The notes below the pieces were generated by a model. The model was not told where the DNA came from. It saw only the letters and a program-made list of their open reading frames with translations, and did no database searches. Source: Ascidia mentula (lineage: Eukaryota > Chordata > Ascidiacea > Phlebobranchia > Ascidiidae). Taken from it: a stretch of DNA of 64,000 nucleotides. The stretch's first letter is position 1, and each line of letters opens with the position of its first letter. The stretch is taken from contig OX387197.1 of the NCBI GenBank assembly GCA_947561715.1, positions 2,361,001 to 2,425,000 on the forward strand, read 5' to 3'. Below, in pieces: positions 10,629-22,696 of this stretch. The translations under genes and the position numbers were made by a program.

Positions 10629-13600
10629 ATGCCTTCAAAAAGAAAGAAAGCAAAAAAATCTCTTCGCAAAGATAAGGAATCTTTACTGACAAACAAGGCA
10701 ACATATAAGCAGTCATCTTTGGTCGAAGAAAGGGACGTAGGTGTTGCAAATATCATTGATTTTACATATGTAATATATCTTACTGTGCAAGAAAATGCTT
10801 ATGCCTAATTGTTTCTGGCATGATCATACTGTGCTTTTTTCCAAAATTGAAGGTCGGTGAAAGTATCATTGAAAGTGGATCTGACTGGTTTGAGGACTTA
10901 CAAAACAGCACCAAAACGACACCAACAAAAGATAATATATTGCAGGTATTGTAGTAATGGCTGGGCTTCAAACCTAATATTGCAGGTATTGTCGAAAAAT
11001 GTTTTTGGAAATTCGGAAACATTTAAATGAATAATTTTGGGAATCCCCATTCTTTCCCCACAGCCACAAAAAGCATATTTTGTTTGATCTTGGGAAAATA
11101 CATACATATGTTTTTCAAACATATGTAGTTTTTGAGTAGAATTCACAGCCAGAAAAATGTGCAAAACAAACAGTAAGCCCATGTAACTGCTAAGAAATTC
11201 ATTTTTCAGACAATTCGATTGTAAATACAATCATTCTCAATGTGAAATGCAGAAAAATCTGTGATGTGAATGTATTTGTTACTTTTACAGAATTCTGATT
11301 CAGAAACTAATGATGACTTTCCCGAGCTTAGAAAGTTAAAACAGAAACAGGTGGATTGGTAGAACATAAAGTTTTTGGTTTTGCGATCTGGTTTTTGCAA
11401 CCTGGCATGTTTTTATCTTTACCTTTAGAATAAAAAAGCACGATCAAATCTGATGAAACAGCATGACAATAATCAGAAGAAAAGAAGAAAAGCTGAGGTA
11501 TTTTTATAGTTTGTTGGGTTTCATAGACTTTTTTATATCCCTGTTGATTGCATGTGGTTCTTTTTACCAATTTTGTTGCACAATAATGCAAGTATTTGAC
11601 AGTTTGGATGTAACTTTGGTTATACAAAGAATGTTTTTGTTAAACATGGTTGACTGAAAAAAAACAATGGCTTTCTTTCAAACTTTAATATGAGATTATA
11701 TTTTTGCAGGACTCTGATGATGACAAACTTTTTCAGCCAAAAAGATCCAGACCAAGTGAAGACGTGCACAGTATTGATGCTTGGCAATCGGTGGGTTTTT
11801 AGCTAAAGAAGCATTTTATGAAATATTGAGTGGCACACATTTACTTTTAGGCATTAGTAACTGTAACATATTTTTTGGTAAAAAGACTAGTATATAAGCA
11901 ATGTGGAGCCAATAATATGAATTATTGGCTCCACATTGCTTATCATATGATTATTGTGACACGGGGCCTGACGGCACTATTGGTTGAGCTTGCTTGGCCG
12001 TAGTGTTTCCACCTTGTTTTCTCCGTTTTGGTTGCACCTAGTTTGGTGCCCAACAGATGACGGTGATTGTATAGTCACCACAAAGTGGAAGTCTTTGCTT
12101 GGCCGTTTGGTCAGCAAAGTCGTCTTATAGTCACACCAGCTGCACTGATGAGACCTTTTAGGTCGAAACAGTGGCCATCTGTCTGCAGCTTATACACAAG
12201 ACTAGTATATGTTACTTTTGATTTTATACAATTTTAGCATCAACAAAACAGCACATTATTGCAACAGTGAAGTTTCTACATTACTATTATTTTTAAAGGT
12301 TGTAAATTATACTTTTGTCAGGAATTTCCACAGAACAATTCTGATGAAACAAGTGATGACGATAACTTGACCCTTACCCAAAGAAACACGGAGTTAAACC
12401 GACAAGCTTCACGGGTGAACAAACCTTTTCATAACATCAATGTGTCGTACAAAAGTAATTTATCTGTTCCGAGGAAATGAGATAAAAATTATTGATATCA
12501 GTCTGCCACTTGGTGGCAACTGGTAGATCTGTCCTTACTTGTCAGTGCTTGAAAAAGTACTGTTCATTCATTGTGTGGGCAATACAATCCATAATCTATT
12601 GATATTCTTAGATATATCTTTAGGCCAAAAGTTTTCTTTGTACTCAAGTTTACAACAATTAATTTTTCTGCTTTTTTTTTTTATTAGGCTTCAGAAATAT
12701 CTTTTGATTTGGAAGAAAGTTGTGAGACTCCCAGAACCACTTCAAAATCGCTGGAGGTAATTATATCTTGTTTACTGTATATACTATATATTTAAATGAT
12801 TCTTGTATATATGTATGTTTCATATTGTTTTTATGTGTTTGATGCAGAATGAAGCACCGATTGATGAGGTTTTGGATTGTTCCGACCCTCACCCAACTGT
12901 TTCTGAAATGGTAATTTTTGTCGAAAAATAACTTTAAGGTAGAACTTCTAGTAAAAAGTAATTTTCTCAAAAATGATTCTTGCAGGAATTGATTAAGTTA
13001 AAACCGTCGTATTGGACAAAACTCCACACAAGACATGCCATAGCTTACAACATGGCATCGTACAACATTGACTGCCAACCTCACCATGACAAAAGGTACA
13101 AAAATAATCATGAAATTTAGTGTTAATATTTCTATTTGGATTCTTTTGTTTCGGGGTAAAAGTTTTAACAGACAAAGTTTAAGTTTACATTATTTTTCTA
13201 TATTTAAAGTTTTTTATTATCCATCTGTTTCCATGTTGTTTTTTGTGTTATTTAATTTTTAGGGTAAACTTTTACGGTCCAAGACCCAAAGTTATGGATA
13301 CTCCAGTATCGTTACTGATGACAAAAGAAAACAAAGTAAATGACAATGACATTTTCTTATCTGACGATGGTAAGTATTATTTACTTTTATATTTGTTCTA
13401 ATATTTTCTCTTTCTTGTTTGATGTTTAAATAAGGGCTTCTCGAACTATGGCTTGTGAGCCACATTTGGCGGTCACCAAATGTAACTTTGGGTCAACAAC
13501 AATTTTGCAATGAGATATAAATGACCTGTAGGCTATCCAGTTGTGTGGAAAACTTTGTACCTGCTAATGCTTGAACACATATTCGTCAACACTTTTGAGT

Positions 13601-13770
13601 TAAAAGATACAATATATACTTTAAAGCAAATCAACCCTATAACACGGTTTTCTGCAGAAATTCCTTTTTATTTTTTAGATATTTCAGGGGAGTTAGTGGA
13701 TTACTCCTCTGACCAAGTTAAACTTGTTTCTCCCGAAGAAATTGTATTGGAACGAGGAATTATTCCCTAA
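10629..13770 (+). CDS. Unrecognised protein with a basic N-terminus and acidic, Ser-rich segments
   Basis: Eleven exons splice in phase: 10629-10736, 10853-10945, 11291-11350, 11429-11497, 11710-11790, 12322-12414, 12688-12756, 12848-12910, 12986-13095, 13263-13369 and 13679-13770. They give 314 residues. The first nine exons begin in phase 0 and are mostly 60-110 bp. The start MPSKRKKAKKSLRKDKE is strongly basic and nuclear-signal-like. Several exons then open with acidic Ser/Asp runs (NSDSETNDD, DSDDDKLF, NNSDETSDDD) beside basic patches such as NQKKRRKAE and QPKRSRP. The last third is less biased: LKPSYWTKLHTRHAIAYNM, VNFYGPRPKVMDT and LVSPEEIVLE. I do not recognise the family. A nuclear, chromatin or nucleolar role is only suggested by composition. 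The stop lies 45 bp before HEMK1, so the two may form a dicistronic operon. Confidence 0.75.
11883..12210. mobile_element. Non-autonomous element with 13-bp target duplication
   Basis: AAGACTAGTATAT is repeated exactly at 11883-11895 and 12198-12210 and encloses about 302 bp inside an intron of the preceding gene. The 5' end is a perfect 23-bp-arm hairpin (11894-11916 and 11921-11943; its outer bases overlap the duplication). The 3' part contains ACTGATGAGACC, then a GACCTTTTAGGTC mini-hairpin, then CGAAAC. No coding sequence. The long target duplication suggests a SINE-like retroposon. Confidence 0.75.
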
Positions 13771-13815
13771 ATATTTTTGTCATTCCAGCATTCTAGTGTA
13801 GATTTTTTTTATTAA
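13771..13815 (+). promoter_or_regulatory. 45-bp intercistronic gap, possible spliced-leader acceptor
   Basis: Only 45 bp lie between the stop of the upstream gene and the HEMK1 start. There is no AATAAA, and several AG dinucleotides occur (TTCCAG, TTCTAG). Ascidian operons are known to be resolved by spliced-leader trans-splicing at such AGs. This application is inference. Confidence 0.45.
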
Positions 13816-16264
13816 ATGTTTTTGTCCCGGTCATGTCGACATTTAAGCCGGGTTGCGCCAAACACGTCCACAGCTTCTTCTAAGTACAGACTCTGGGTTG
13901 AAAAGTTTGCTAAAAGCAATGTCTCTGAACCCAAATCATCTGCTGGACTTATTGTTGCATTCGCCTTAAACAGAAAAATGGTAAACTTAATAATATTTGC
14001 TGATTTTTAAATGCTGAACTTTTTTAAATATACATTAGTTTTGATGCATGCTTCGTAATTTTAGTTTTTTTACCTATTAGTTTTTTAATGTCCTTAACGT
14101 CTTTTGTTTCTAACGCTTTATTTCAAGTCTGTTGTTGCAAGTGATAATTTACTAAATACCACACTAAAAGATAACAATAAAATCAAAGCTTGAATTTGAA
14201 TAAACAAAACCATCACAATATTTTTTTAGTTTAACGACCTGACACATTTGGAAAAAGTGCAACCTCTCACGTCCAAACAGACTCAGTTAATCGATGAATT
14301 GGGAAGGAAGAGGCTGAAGAACATTCCGATTCAGTACGTCATTGAGGAGTGGGATTTCTGTGGAATGACCTTGAAAATGAAACCCCCTGTGTTTATTCCA
14401 CGCCCAGAAACTGAAGTAATTTATTTCTGATAATGTTTTTATTACTTTGAAAACGTACAGATTTTGCATCAAATGTTATTTAACAAAACTAACAATATTA
14501 GTAACCTTTGCAAATACTTATTATAATTATGTGATTACTGCACTCTCATGAAAGTGAGAGTATTGTTTTTTATATGTATATAAAATAGTGAAGTTTGTTG
14601 ACATGTTCTTTTTTAGGATCTGGTCAGCTTCGCCAGAGAGGAAATTCTAATGTGTAAAAGTAAACAACAAAACATTCTTGAAGTTGGTTGTGGTTCCGGC
14701 GCAATCACACTTGCACTGACGCAAAGTGACAAATTAAATTTGCAACTTGTAAATTTCACTGCCATTGACAAAAATATTGATGCTGTAAACCTCACCCAGG
14801 AAAATATGGAGCTTCTGGGTGTTCAAGGTTCAAAGGTAAGGTTTGGAGCCTGCTTCATTTGAAGTGTCACAAAAAAAGTCTGGTTTCCATTGCACCTGTT
14901 ATGTGCTTTTGATTGACTGGCTGAAACATTTGTTGTCAAAAACAAGCAGATCCTGTGGTAGTGCTAGTGCAAATAGAGGGCTGATAAATGAGTGGATATC
15001 TGTGCTACTGTTTCAACTATAAATGGACACATATTTTTATTTTTTTAGATGAAAGTTGTACACTCTGACATTTTATCATTTGCTTCTGATGTTTTATTTG
15101 ATGGAATCGTGACCAATCCCCCATATATTCCAACACAAGAAATGACTGAATTACAACCTGAAATTTTAGAGTACGTTTTTTCCACATACACCTATCATAG
15201 GTGACCTATGTAAAGGTTTGATAATTTTGTTATATTTAAAGATGCCTTATAGTAATTGAATAACATTTCACCTTAAAGTTGCCAAACCATAAGCATATGT
15301 AAAGGTGTTAGAAATTGTTTTTACAGGTATGAGAGTGAATTAGCCTTGCATGGTGGTGGTGATGGTTTGGCTGTTGTTCGTTCAATTTTAGACGCTGCCA
15401 TCAACCTTCTGAAACCTGGAGGGTAAAAAACAACATACTTCCTTTTCTTGATGCTGAAATCCTTTTAATTAAATCTGACCATATAAAAAAAAGGCTGTTG
15501 TTAGAAAACTAATATTTCAACCCAGATTAATAAATAACTTTATTCCAGTGTAGAACTTCATTACCTCGATTGCAAAATTCTTGTGTAAACTGCCTACATG
15601 ATTGTTGGTATTGCAGCGTACAAGTAGGATTCCCAGTCGCTGCTTTGCTGAAGCTAAAGTCTGTTTGCGTGTTCTTGCTGATATAGACTACTGAATCAAA
15701 AGCTCCGTGAACAGACTTCTTTATTAATGGAAACACACGATTGCAATTACCAGGTGGCTTAAGTTTAACTTGTTTCAAGCGCGTTTAACACGTGACTGAA
15801 TTGCAGCGAATTTAATTATTAAAAGAACATGCGAACGTTTACAGCGGGATGGCAAGAATAACGACAGGGCCGAGAGAATACGAGCGACTGAGCGATCGAA
15901 CAATTACTACGAGGGCGTTTTATAACAAACATTCAGGAAAAACGTGGTTGTCCAGCAGGGTATCAGCAGCTTGGTTTGAACTCTGCAGGAAGGCTTAGCT
16001 CCGCCTGCATCCTTTCCGTCTAGTGTTCCAGTATTGAATTTCAGGAAACATGCGGCGTGGTCAGAACTAGGCCAGGGAAAACATGCGTGTTGCCACAGTA
16101 TGCATATATTTATATTTTGTATGTTAAACAGGTGGATCTGGATGGAAGTTGATGATTCTCATCCTGGTAAAATTTCATCAATCATCACTGAACCTTTTGC
16201 TTTTGTTGAAACTCGCAATGATTTTTTTGATAAACCAAGATTTGTGAAAATAGTCAAGAAATAA
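13816..16264 (+). CDS. HEMK1: HemK-family N5-glutamine methyltransferase, mitochondrial
   Basis: Six exons in phase: 13816-13980, 14230-14415, 14617-14835, 15049-15170, 15327-15422 and 16132-16264, giving 306 residues, as expected for the PrmC/HemK family. The family methylates the glutamine of the GGQ motif in release factors. HEMK1 does this in mitochondria. The start MFLSRSCRHLSRVAPNTS is Arg/Ser-rich and suits a presequence. FIPRPETE closes the N-terminal substrate-binding domain. The SAM-binding motif EVGCGSGAI starts at about residue 139, and the catalytic NPPYIP starts at about residue 213. LALHGGGDGLAVV and a terminal FVETRNDFFDKPRFV match the conserved end of the family. The last intron (15423-16131) is the longest. 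Confidence 0.93.
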
Positions 16265-16330
16265 CCTCTTGTGGTACCCATGTTAAGAGTTGCCTTTGTG
16301 TTACATCTTTTAAGTGGTCGTGATTACAAA

Positions 16331-16336
16331 AATAAA
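16331..16336 (+). promoter_or_regulatory. HEMK1 poly(A) signal
   Basis: AATAAA 67 bp after the HEMK1 stop. The following 450 bp up to ILVBL carry no gene and presumably hold its promoter. Confidence 0.55.
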
Positions 16337-16786
16337 ACGTACAAAAACAAAGAAAAATCTTTATAAAAGTGATTGTGTTGTACCAAAGTGTTAAAAACGG
16401 TCTGTTATTGTTTTTCCGTGTATTGCGAAAAGACCAAAGTTTTAATGGGTTATGATGCAAGTCGGTTCAGAGAATTGTTGATGGTCGTAACTGTTAGAAG
16501 AGTAATTAGGGTGTGATGTGGCCGAAACCTAAAAAATGTTAATGCAATAGACTCTTTGGTCTCATTTGAAAGGAAATTACTATAGTTGAACGTGTTTAGG
16601 AAATAACACGAATTTCGATGTGACTTTTCATGCGTGGTAAACGGTTATGCATGACTGATCTCATGACAACACAGTGTTCTCTGGACAAAGTCCACTTGGA
16701 TTTCACGAGGAAATTGTCTTGTTTTTTCACATTTTGAGAAGTTTCGCGTGTCATTGTATTTCGGTTAGATCAGTTTGTTGTTCGAG

Positions 16787-19700
16787 ATGGCCGACCTACC
16801 AGATGGTGTAGTTCATGAACCTTTATACCAAAATATCGTTTTGTTCGTCATTGGAGCCCTGCTTTTCCTGGCCACCTGGTTTTTGAGAAAGTTTGGAATT
16901 ATATACCAGTACTTTCATAAGGTATTGTGATATTGTCGCATATTGTGGTTGTATAAATTTTCTTTTATCTAAACTAAGATATTATTGTTGTTCTGTTTTG
17001 AGCAATGTCAGGTTTGTATTGGCATAAATTATGTGCAAAACGATATGTTACACATAATACTGCATTAAAGACCAAAATTGCTTCAATAACACCTTACATG
17101 AAGTTGCGTTTTTCCTCAGGTTGATGTAAACTCCCGAAGCCATGGCGGTGAATTGGTAGCAGACACTTTGAAAGCTCATGGAGTCGAATTCCTATTCACA
17201 CTTACAGGGGGTCACATATCCCCCATACTTGTGGCCTCAGAGAAACTTGGAATCAGAATTGTCGACACACGTCATGAAGTTACTGCAGTATTTGCAGCTG
17301 ATGCAGTTGCTCGTTTATCTGGTATACTGACATTCTATCTTTACGCCTATTGTGCATTTTCCAGATTGTTGCAACTTTTTTGTATTGTTTATTTTAAACT
17401 TTCACTTTTAGCACTAAGCAATCAGTAAATCGTGATACTTTCTGAGTGAGTAAGATTCATAATTACATTTAAAAAAGTTGCTGAGTATAAGCAGAAAAAA
17501 TTAATCTTACAGACAGCTTTTACGATGTTTAAAAACAGAAAAATATATTTCGCCCTGAAAAGGGCATCATCAGTTTCTTATCTAAATAGAATCAAACATT
17601 TAAAAAAGTGAATTTATTTTTATTTGTAGCTTACTATTTATACAGAAAACCATGTTCCTTTGGTTATTGACAATGACAATTCTTACTTTTTTATTCAGGC
17701 AAAATTGGAGTTGCAGCTGTAACAGCTGGACCTGGTTTAACTAACACTGTGACTGCGGTGAAAAATGCTCAGATGGCTGAGTCCCCCATCCTTCTTATGG
17801 GTGGGGCAGCAGCATCAATACTGAAAGGTAATCTTTGGGTACCACAGACTACTAGTATCCATGGCATTTTGTTACAGTACAGTTTACAATACGAAAAACT
17901 CTTTTTAAAAATAACTTGTTATTAGGAAGAGGAGCATTGCAAGACATCGACCAAATGTCTCTGTTCAAACCTCTGTGTAAATTTACTGCCACAGTCACAA
18001 GAGTGAGGGATATTGTGCCAACTTTGCAGCAAGCCATTGCACAAGCCCAGTCTGGAACACCAGGTTAATTAACTATTTCTTAAAGATGGAATACCATTAA
18101 AATGAAAATTTCCGTCATATAAAATGTGCTAATGACAGTATTAAAAGTTTGACATTAATTGTGGTATTTCGTAATTATGTGTTTTCTGTGTTCAACAACT
18201 CAAAGAAAGAATCCCATGCTTTCATGACAGTTGAGATTTTTGATTGACATAACTCTGTTATAATAAAGTATATATGTGTTTTTACCTTAATTTAGGTCCT
18301 GTATTTGTGGAGTTTCCTATTGACACACTTTACCCATACAATCTTGTACAGAAGGAGATTGGAGCTTCTGGGGGCGCAGGTTGGGTTCTACATTTTAAAA
18401 ACTTTTTAGCAGTGTTTCACAATATTTATAAAAATTGTTGTTTTTGTAGAAATCATCTGCTATTTATTTGTATTTAATGGTTTGCAGGCAAAACACTTCG
18501 CCATCATATTGTAAACTGGTATCTCAACAATTATCTATGCAATTTATTTGCCGGAGCTTTTGAAGAAAGAGATATGACCCCTTTGCCTGTAAGAGTTCCA
18601 CAAGCTACTGCAGACCAGGTGATGTGTTCAAGTTTTCCATAAACCAATCTTTTATAGTAAAAACAATTTTTTCTTTGCAAAAATGTTATTTCCACCAAAA
18701 AATATCATTTTATTTATAAGTTGTCGGGTCACTAATTACTGACTAATTGATTGAATTTACTAAAACCGCAGATCCAAAGTTGCGTAGAACTGGTAACAAG
18801 AGCAAAAAAACCTTTGTTTGTGTTCGGGAGTCAAGCACTGCTGCCTCCAGTGGCAGCAGACGATCTTCGAGCTGCTGTGGAAAAAATAGGAATTCCATGT
18901 TTTCTTGGTAAAACTGACAAAGATGAAGTTAAAAATGTCATAATTAAGCAAATACTTCTTTATTCAGGTGGAATGTCACGAGGATTGCTAGGAAGAAATT
19001 CTCCCCTCCACATACGACAGAACAGAAGAGCAGCTTTAAAAGTAGGAGAATTGCCAACTAAAAAAATCATTTTCTGTATGACAAAACATTTTAAAACAGT
19101 ATATATATATAAAAAAATCATATGGAATGCTAGCTTCTGTTTTGATAGAAAACAACCAGATAGTTTTACCTTGTGTTAGTTTTATTATTCGGTTAAATGG
19201 AACTGTTGTTTATATTTTTTTTGCTTAAGTTTTGTTTATTATGTTTTGCTTAACCAATTAACAATATTTTGTAGCTTCAGTTTGTTGACATTCACCTTTG
19301 GCACCATTTTGTACATATGTTATTTGCTTGCAGGAGGCAGATTTGGTCATTCTAGCTGGAAACGTCTGCGATTTTAGACTTGGTTATGGTAAAGTACTCC
19401 CCAAGAAAGCGAAGATCATTGCAATAAACAGAAACAAGGTAAAAAAACAGAACAGTTGTTTTGTGAACGACATCGGTGTTGCTTATTAATTAGACTGTGC
19501 TCCTCAATTTTGTGTTTTGTCGCAGGAACAATTGTACAAAAACACAGACATGTTCTGGCGCCCAACGGTGGCCATTCAAGCAGATGTAGGAAGCCTTGTG
19601 GTGGCGCTAGCGGGGCAACTGGGGAAAGGATTCTCGTGTTCACAAGACTGGATTGAACAACTCGGACAAAGTAAGAATAATAAGTTAATTGTTAAAAAAA

Positions 19701-21349
19701 CTTTTATTGAGTTAACCTAAAAAACCCACGAAATACATTTTTTGTTGCTAGGTGACATAAAGAAAGAGAAGCTGAATAAGGAGCTCGCCCAACAACCAAC
19801 CAAAATACACCTAAACCCCATTAAGGTGTAATTCAAGTGCTCGAGTGTTTTTGTTGTCTGTTTGCTCCATGTAGCAGCAATCTTATCAAAGGAAACTTAG
19901 TATTTGTGATTCATTTGCATAAAAAAATGTGAACAAAAAAGGAAAAGACACATTAAACAATTTAACGTGTTTGAAAACTATCTATAATGGAAAGAATGTT
20001 GTCTAATGCATTCACAACGACCCAGGTACTGCAACAACTTGAGGAACTGTTGCCAGACAACAGCATTCTTGTGGCTGATGGTGGGGATTTTGTTGGAACT
20101 GCTGCTTACACTGTAAGGCCCCGTGGACCTCTTAGGTAGGACAACCTAGTTAAGCCTGAAAGTTTAAACAATAAGTTTTTGATTTGTGCCTGTAATTGTG
20201 ATTGTTGTGAGGTTGACATTGACTGTAGTTTGAATAATTTAACTGTGTTGTTTATGAGTCATTTTATCTCAGCACCGTGTCGAAAAATTTAAACAAGCAG
20301 TGATGCCCCAGTATTGCAAAGGGTGCGACTGAATAATATTAACTTTCACCATGATTTAAACAGGTGGTTGGACCCGGGTGCATTCGGAACACTTGGTGTC
20401 GGTGGTGGTTTTGCTTTAGGAGCCAAACTAGTGTGCCCAGACTCTGAAGTTTGGGTGATTTACGGTGACGGAAGTCTAGGTTACAGCGTAGCAGAATTTG
20501 ACACTTTTACCAGACACAAGGTGGGTCACTTTCTGTAGCTTACTTTTACATAAGTTTTATATGCTGGAAATTTACATATTGGACTTCGTAAACGACTTAT
20601 TTTTCGAATTGTGTGATGTTGTCATTTTGCTGCATGGCAACCACAAGCACAAAATTAATTCAAAATTTTGTTCGCTTTTTACTTCACAGCTCCCAGTATT
20701 AGCTTTGGTTGGAAACGACGCTGGTTGGACCCAGATTGAAAGAGAACAAGTCCCCATGTTTGGGAGTAGTGTTGCCTGCACTCTCTCATTTACAGGTATC
20801 ATAACATTGTGGACTACTTTTTCCTCTCTCAGACGTGATTGGCCTCGGCCACATTCAAAATGCTTCGAAATGGTGATAGTTGTAACTACTGCATGGCAGT
20901 TAATTGTTGGGGATAGTTTTTTTTTGTTCCAGTATGTCATCAGATTTTAATACACCTTAATTGAGGGTTTATCTGCTTTGCACTGAAGACGTTTGGTGCA
21001 CTTGTGGTGGACTTAACCTTGTACAATATTGTTGTAACTTAGTATAAAACCATATATTTCTTGTACACTGGCAAACATTAAACTAAAAATGCTGATCTAC
21101 AGAACAAGTACATATACCGGCATCACCTCAAATGTTTTTTGTGGCATTGATCGCGATCACCTTGTACTCTCAGATTACCACACGGTTGGTGAAGGTTACG
21201 GAGGTCGAGGTTTGTTGCTGGGACGTGATGACGATATCGGCGAGACTCTCAAGAAGGCTCAGAAAATAGCTGGGGAAGAAGGGAAGCCTGTGTTAGTGAA
21301 CGTCCTCATCGGTAAAACCACCTTCCGGGATGGATCGATCTCCGTATAA
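16787..21349 (+). CDS. ILVBL: 2-hydroxyacyl-CoA lyase 2 / acetolactate synthase-like protein
   Basis: Fifteen exons join in phase to 633 residues, almost the human length (632): 16787-16921, 17120-17321, 17699-17827, 17926-18063, 18296-18379, 18488-18618, 18772-18907, 18968-19041, 19334-19438, 19526-19670, 19752-19825, 20026-20135, 20364-20520, 20690-20795 and 21174-21349. The family enzyme is a thiamine-diphosphate lyase of the ER that cleaves 2-hydroxyacyl-CoA in fatty-acid alpha-oxidation. A membrane anchor lies at about residues 17-34 ([16 protein letters not shown]). The PYR domain follows, with [10 protein letters not shown] and the TPP-activating glutamate in DTRHE (about residue 98). 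The TPP-binding motif begins [15 protein letters not shown] (about 522) and ends with LALVGND (Asn about 549). [11 protein letters not shown] and [10 protein letters not shown] close the C-terminal domain. All motifs are intact, so the enzyme is probably active. Confidence 0.96.
17480..17600. repeat. Intronic insertion fragment with CGAAA/hairpin end
   Basis: ATTTCGCCCTGAAAAGGG followed by CATCATCAGT is, on the reverse strand, ACTGATGATG plus a GCCCTTTTCAGGGC hairpin plus GAAAT. This is the same design as the 3' part of the element at 11883-12210. Its boundaries are not resolved. Confidence 0.4.
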
Positions 21350-22696
21350 GACAAAAAGTACTTTAAACGTAGTGACGTATTACAAAATAGGTGACGTCAC
21401 CAACTGGCGTAATCGCATGGAAAAGTATGAAATATCTGGACTTGTTTAAACGTGTGCAGTGGCGGTATTTTATTGTTGTTTTGTTCTGGTTTTGAAATGC
21501 GACGTCAGAGTAAAAACGACGTATTGCAATCAATCGTATGAAAGTGCCACCTTGTTAATTTGCGAAGTGTCCTTTATAAAACTATTAGGGACTTGAAGCT
21601 TTTGTTTCATAAAAAAATTCTTTTTTGTTCTCTTAATTTAAAAAGCAATTATTGTTTCTATGGTTCATTCTCTCGCGATTCCTTCACTTTCGTGCAACCG
21701 AATTGTTCACAATTGAAAATTACCATGAAGCAAATTTATCAGAACCCATTTTATTTATTTTTCTTGGATCCTTATCACTAGCTGTGAAAAATGGCCTCTG
21801 CAACTTCTCTTTAAATCATCTTAAATGCCATATTTTGAAGTACTTGTGTATTGTATTCACGATGTTGTAGGCACCCAAATTTTATGCTTTAATTTTTTGC
21901 TTGTTGCAAAATTTATCAAATGATATTTACTGATTTTTCCGTTTCTCTGATCATCAACGCGCCATGATACGCTTTACAATAACCGTGCCGAAAAGTTTCT
22001 AGTCAGAATATTCACCTTTTGTTTTTCAATAAAGCCTATTGTTACGCTGATTCAATAACGTTTGTTTGCTGGATTAATTGTAGATGCACACTTCGCCACT
22101 TAAAACATGGGCAAGTGTTCAAATGGAAATAAAATATGTGGAGTGTTTATTTTTGTACCTTTTTTGTTATATTTTTACATTCGGCTCTCAACTCAACACA
22201 AAATTTGCTTGGAAAAGTGTTTTACACAATTTACAACAAAAAAAATACACAAAAATGTAGGCAGAAGAAAAAAGTAACAGCAAAACTGATAGCACACACT
22301 TTGTCATACAAGTGTAACAAATTAACACAAGGTAATTTTATCTCTGGTCTTTCAAATGTAATAAGTTTTGTACATAACAAAATGGCAAAAACTTGACATT
22401 TGTTTCAATAAATTAGTGACAAACACTAAATTCATTATTATGTCTCATAAAAATTACAATTCCAACACGTGGACTTGTTCTACTAACAAAGAGCACATTT
22501 AACATTGGAACATACAGAACTACGTCACAATGGCAAACGTCATAATAGCAATAAACAGCATGAAGCGAGAAAAAGATGAAACACAACAAGACATTTCCAC
22601 ACGTGAGGGCGGTGTTGCGCTGTACAAAGAGCTGAGTTTTGGCGCGCGTGCTCGATCACGTGATGTTAAGGGCGACCAATCAAGTTTCTGATGTTC
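21350..22696. other. Convergent intergenic region of ILVBL and the EF-hand gene
   Basis: AATAAA at 22028-22033 is the likely ILVBL poly(A) signal (further candidates at about 22125 and 22407). A reverse-strand AATAAA near 22146 could serve the minus-strand EF-hand gene, in which case the 3' UTRs overlap. No coding gene is supported here. Confidence 0.5.

Noticed and set aside
13430-13510. hAT-like start (TTCTCGAACTATGG...) in an intron
   Set aside because: Only one end-like sequence was seen. No matching inverted end or target duplication was found.
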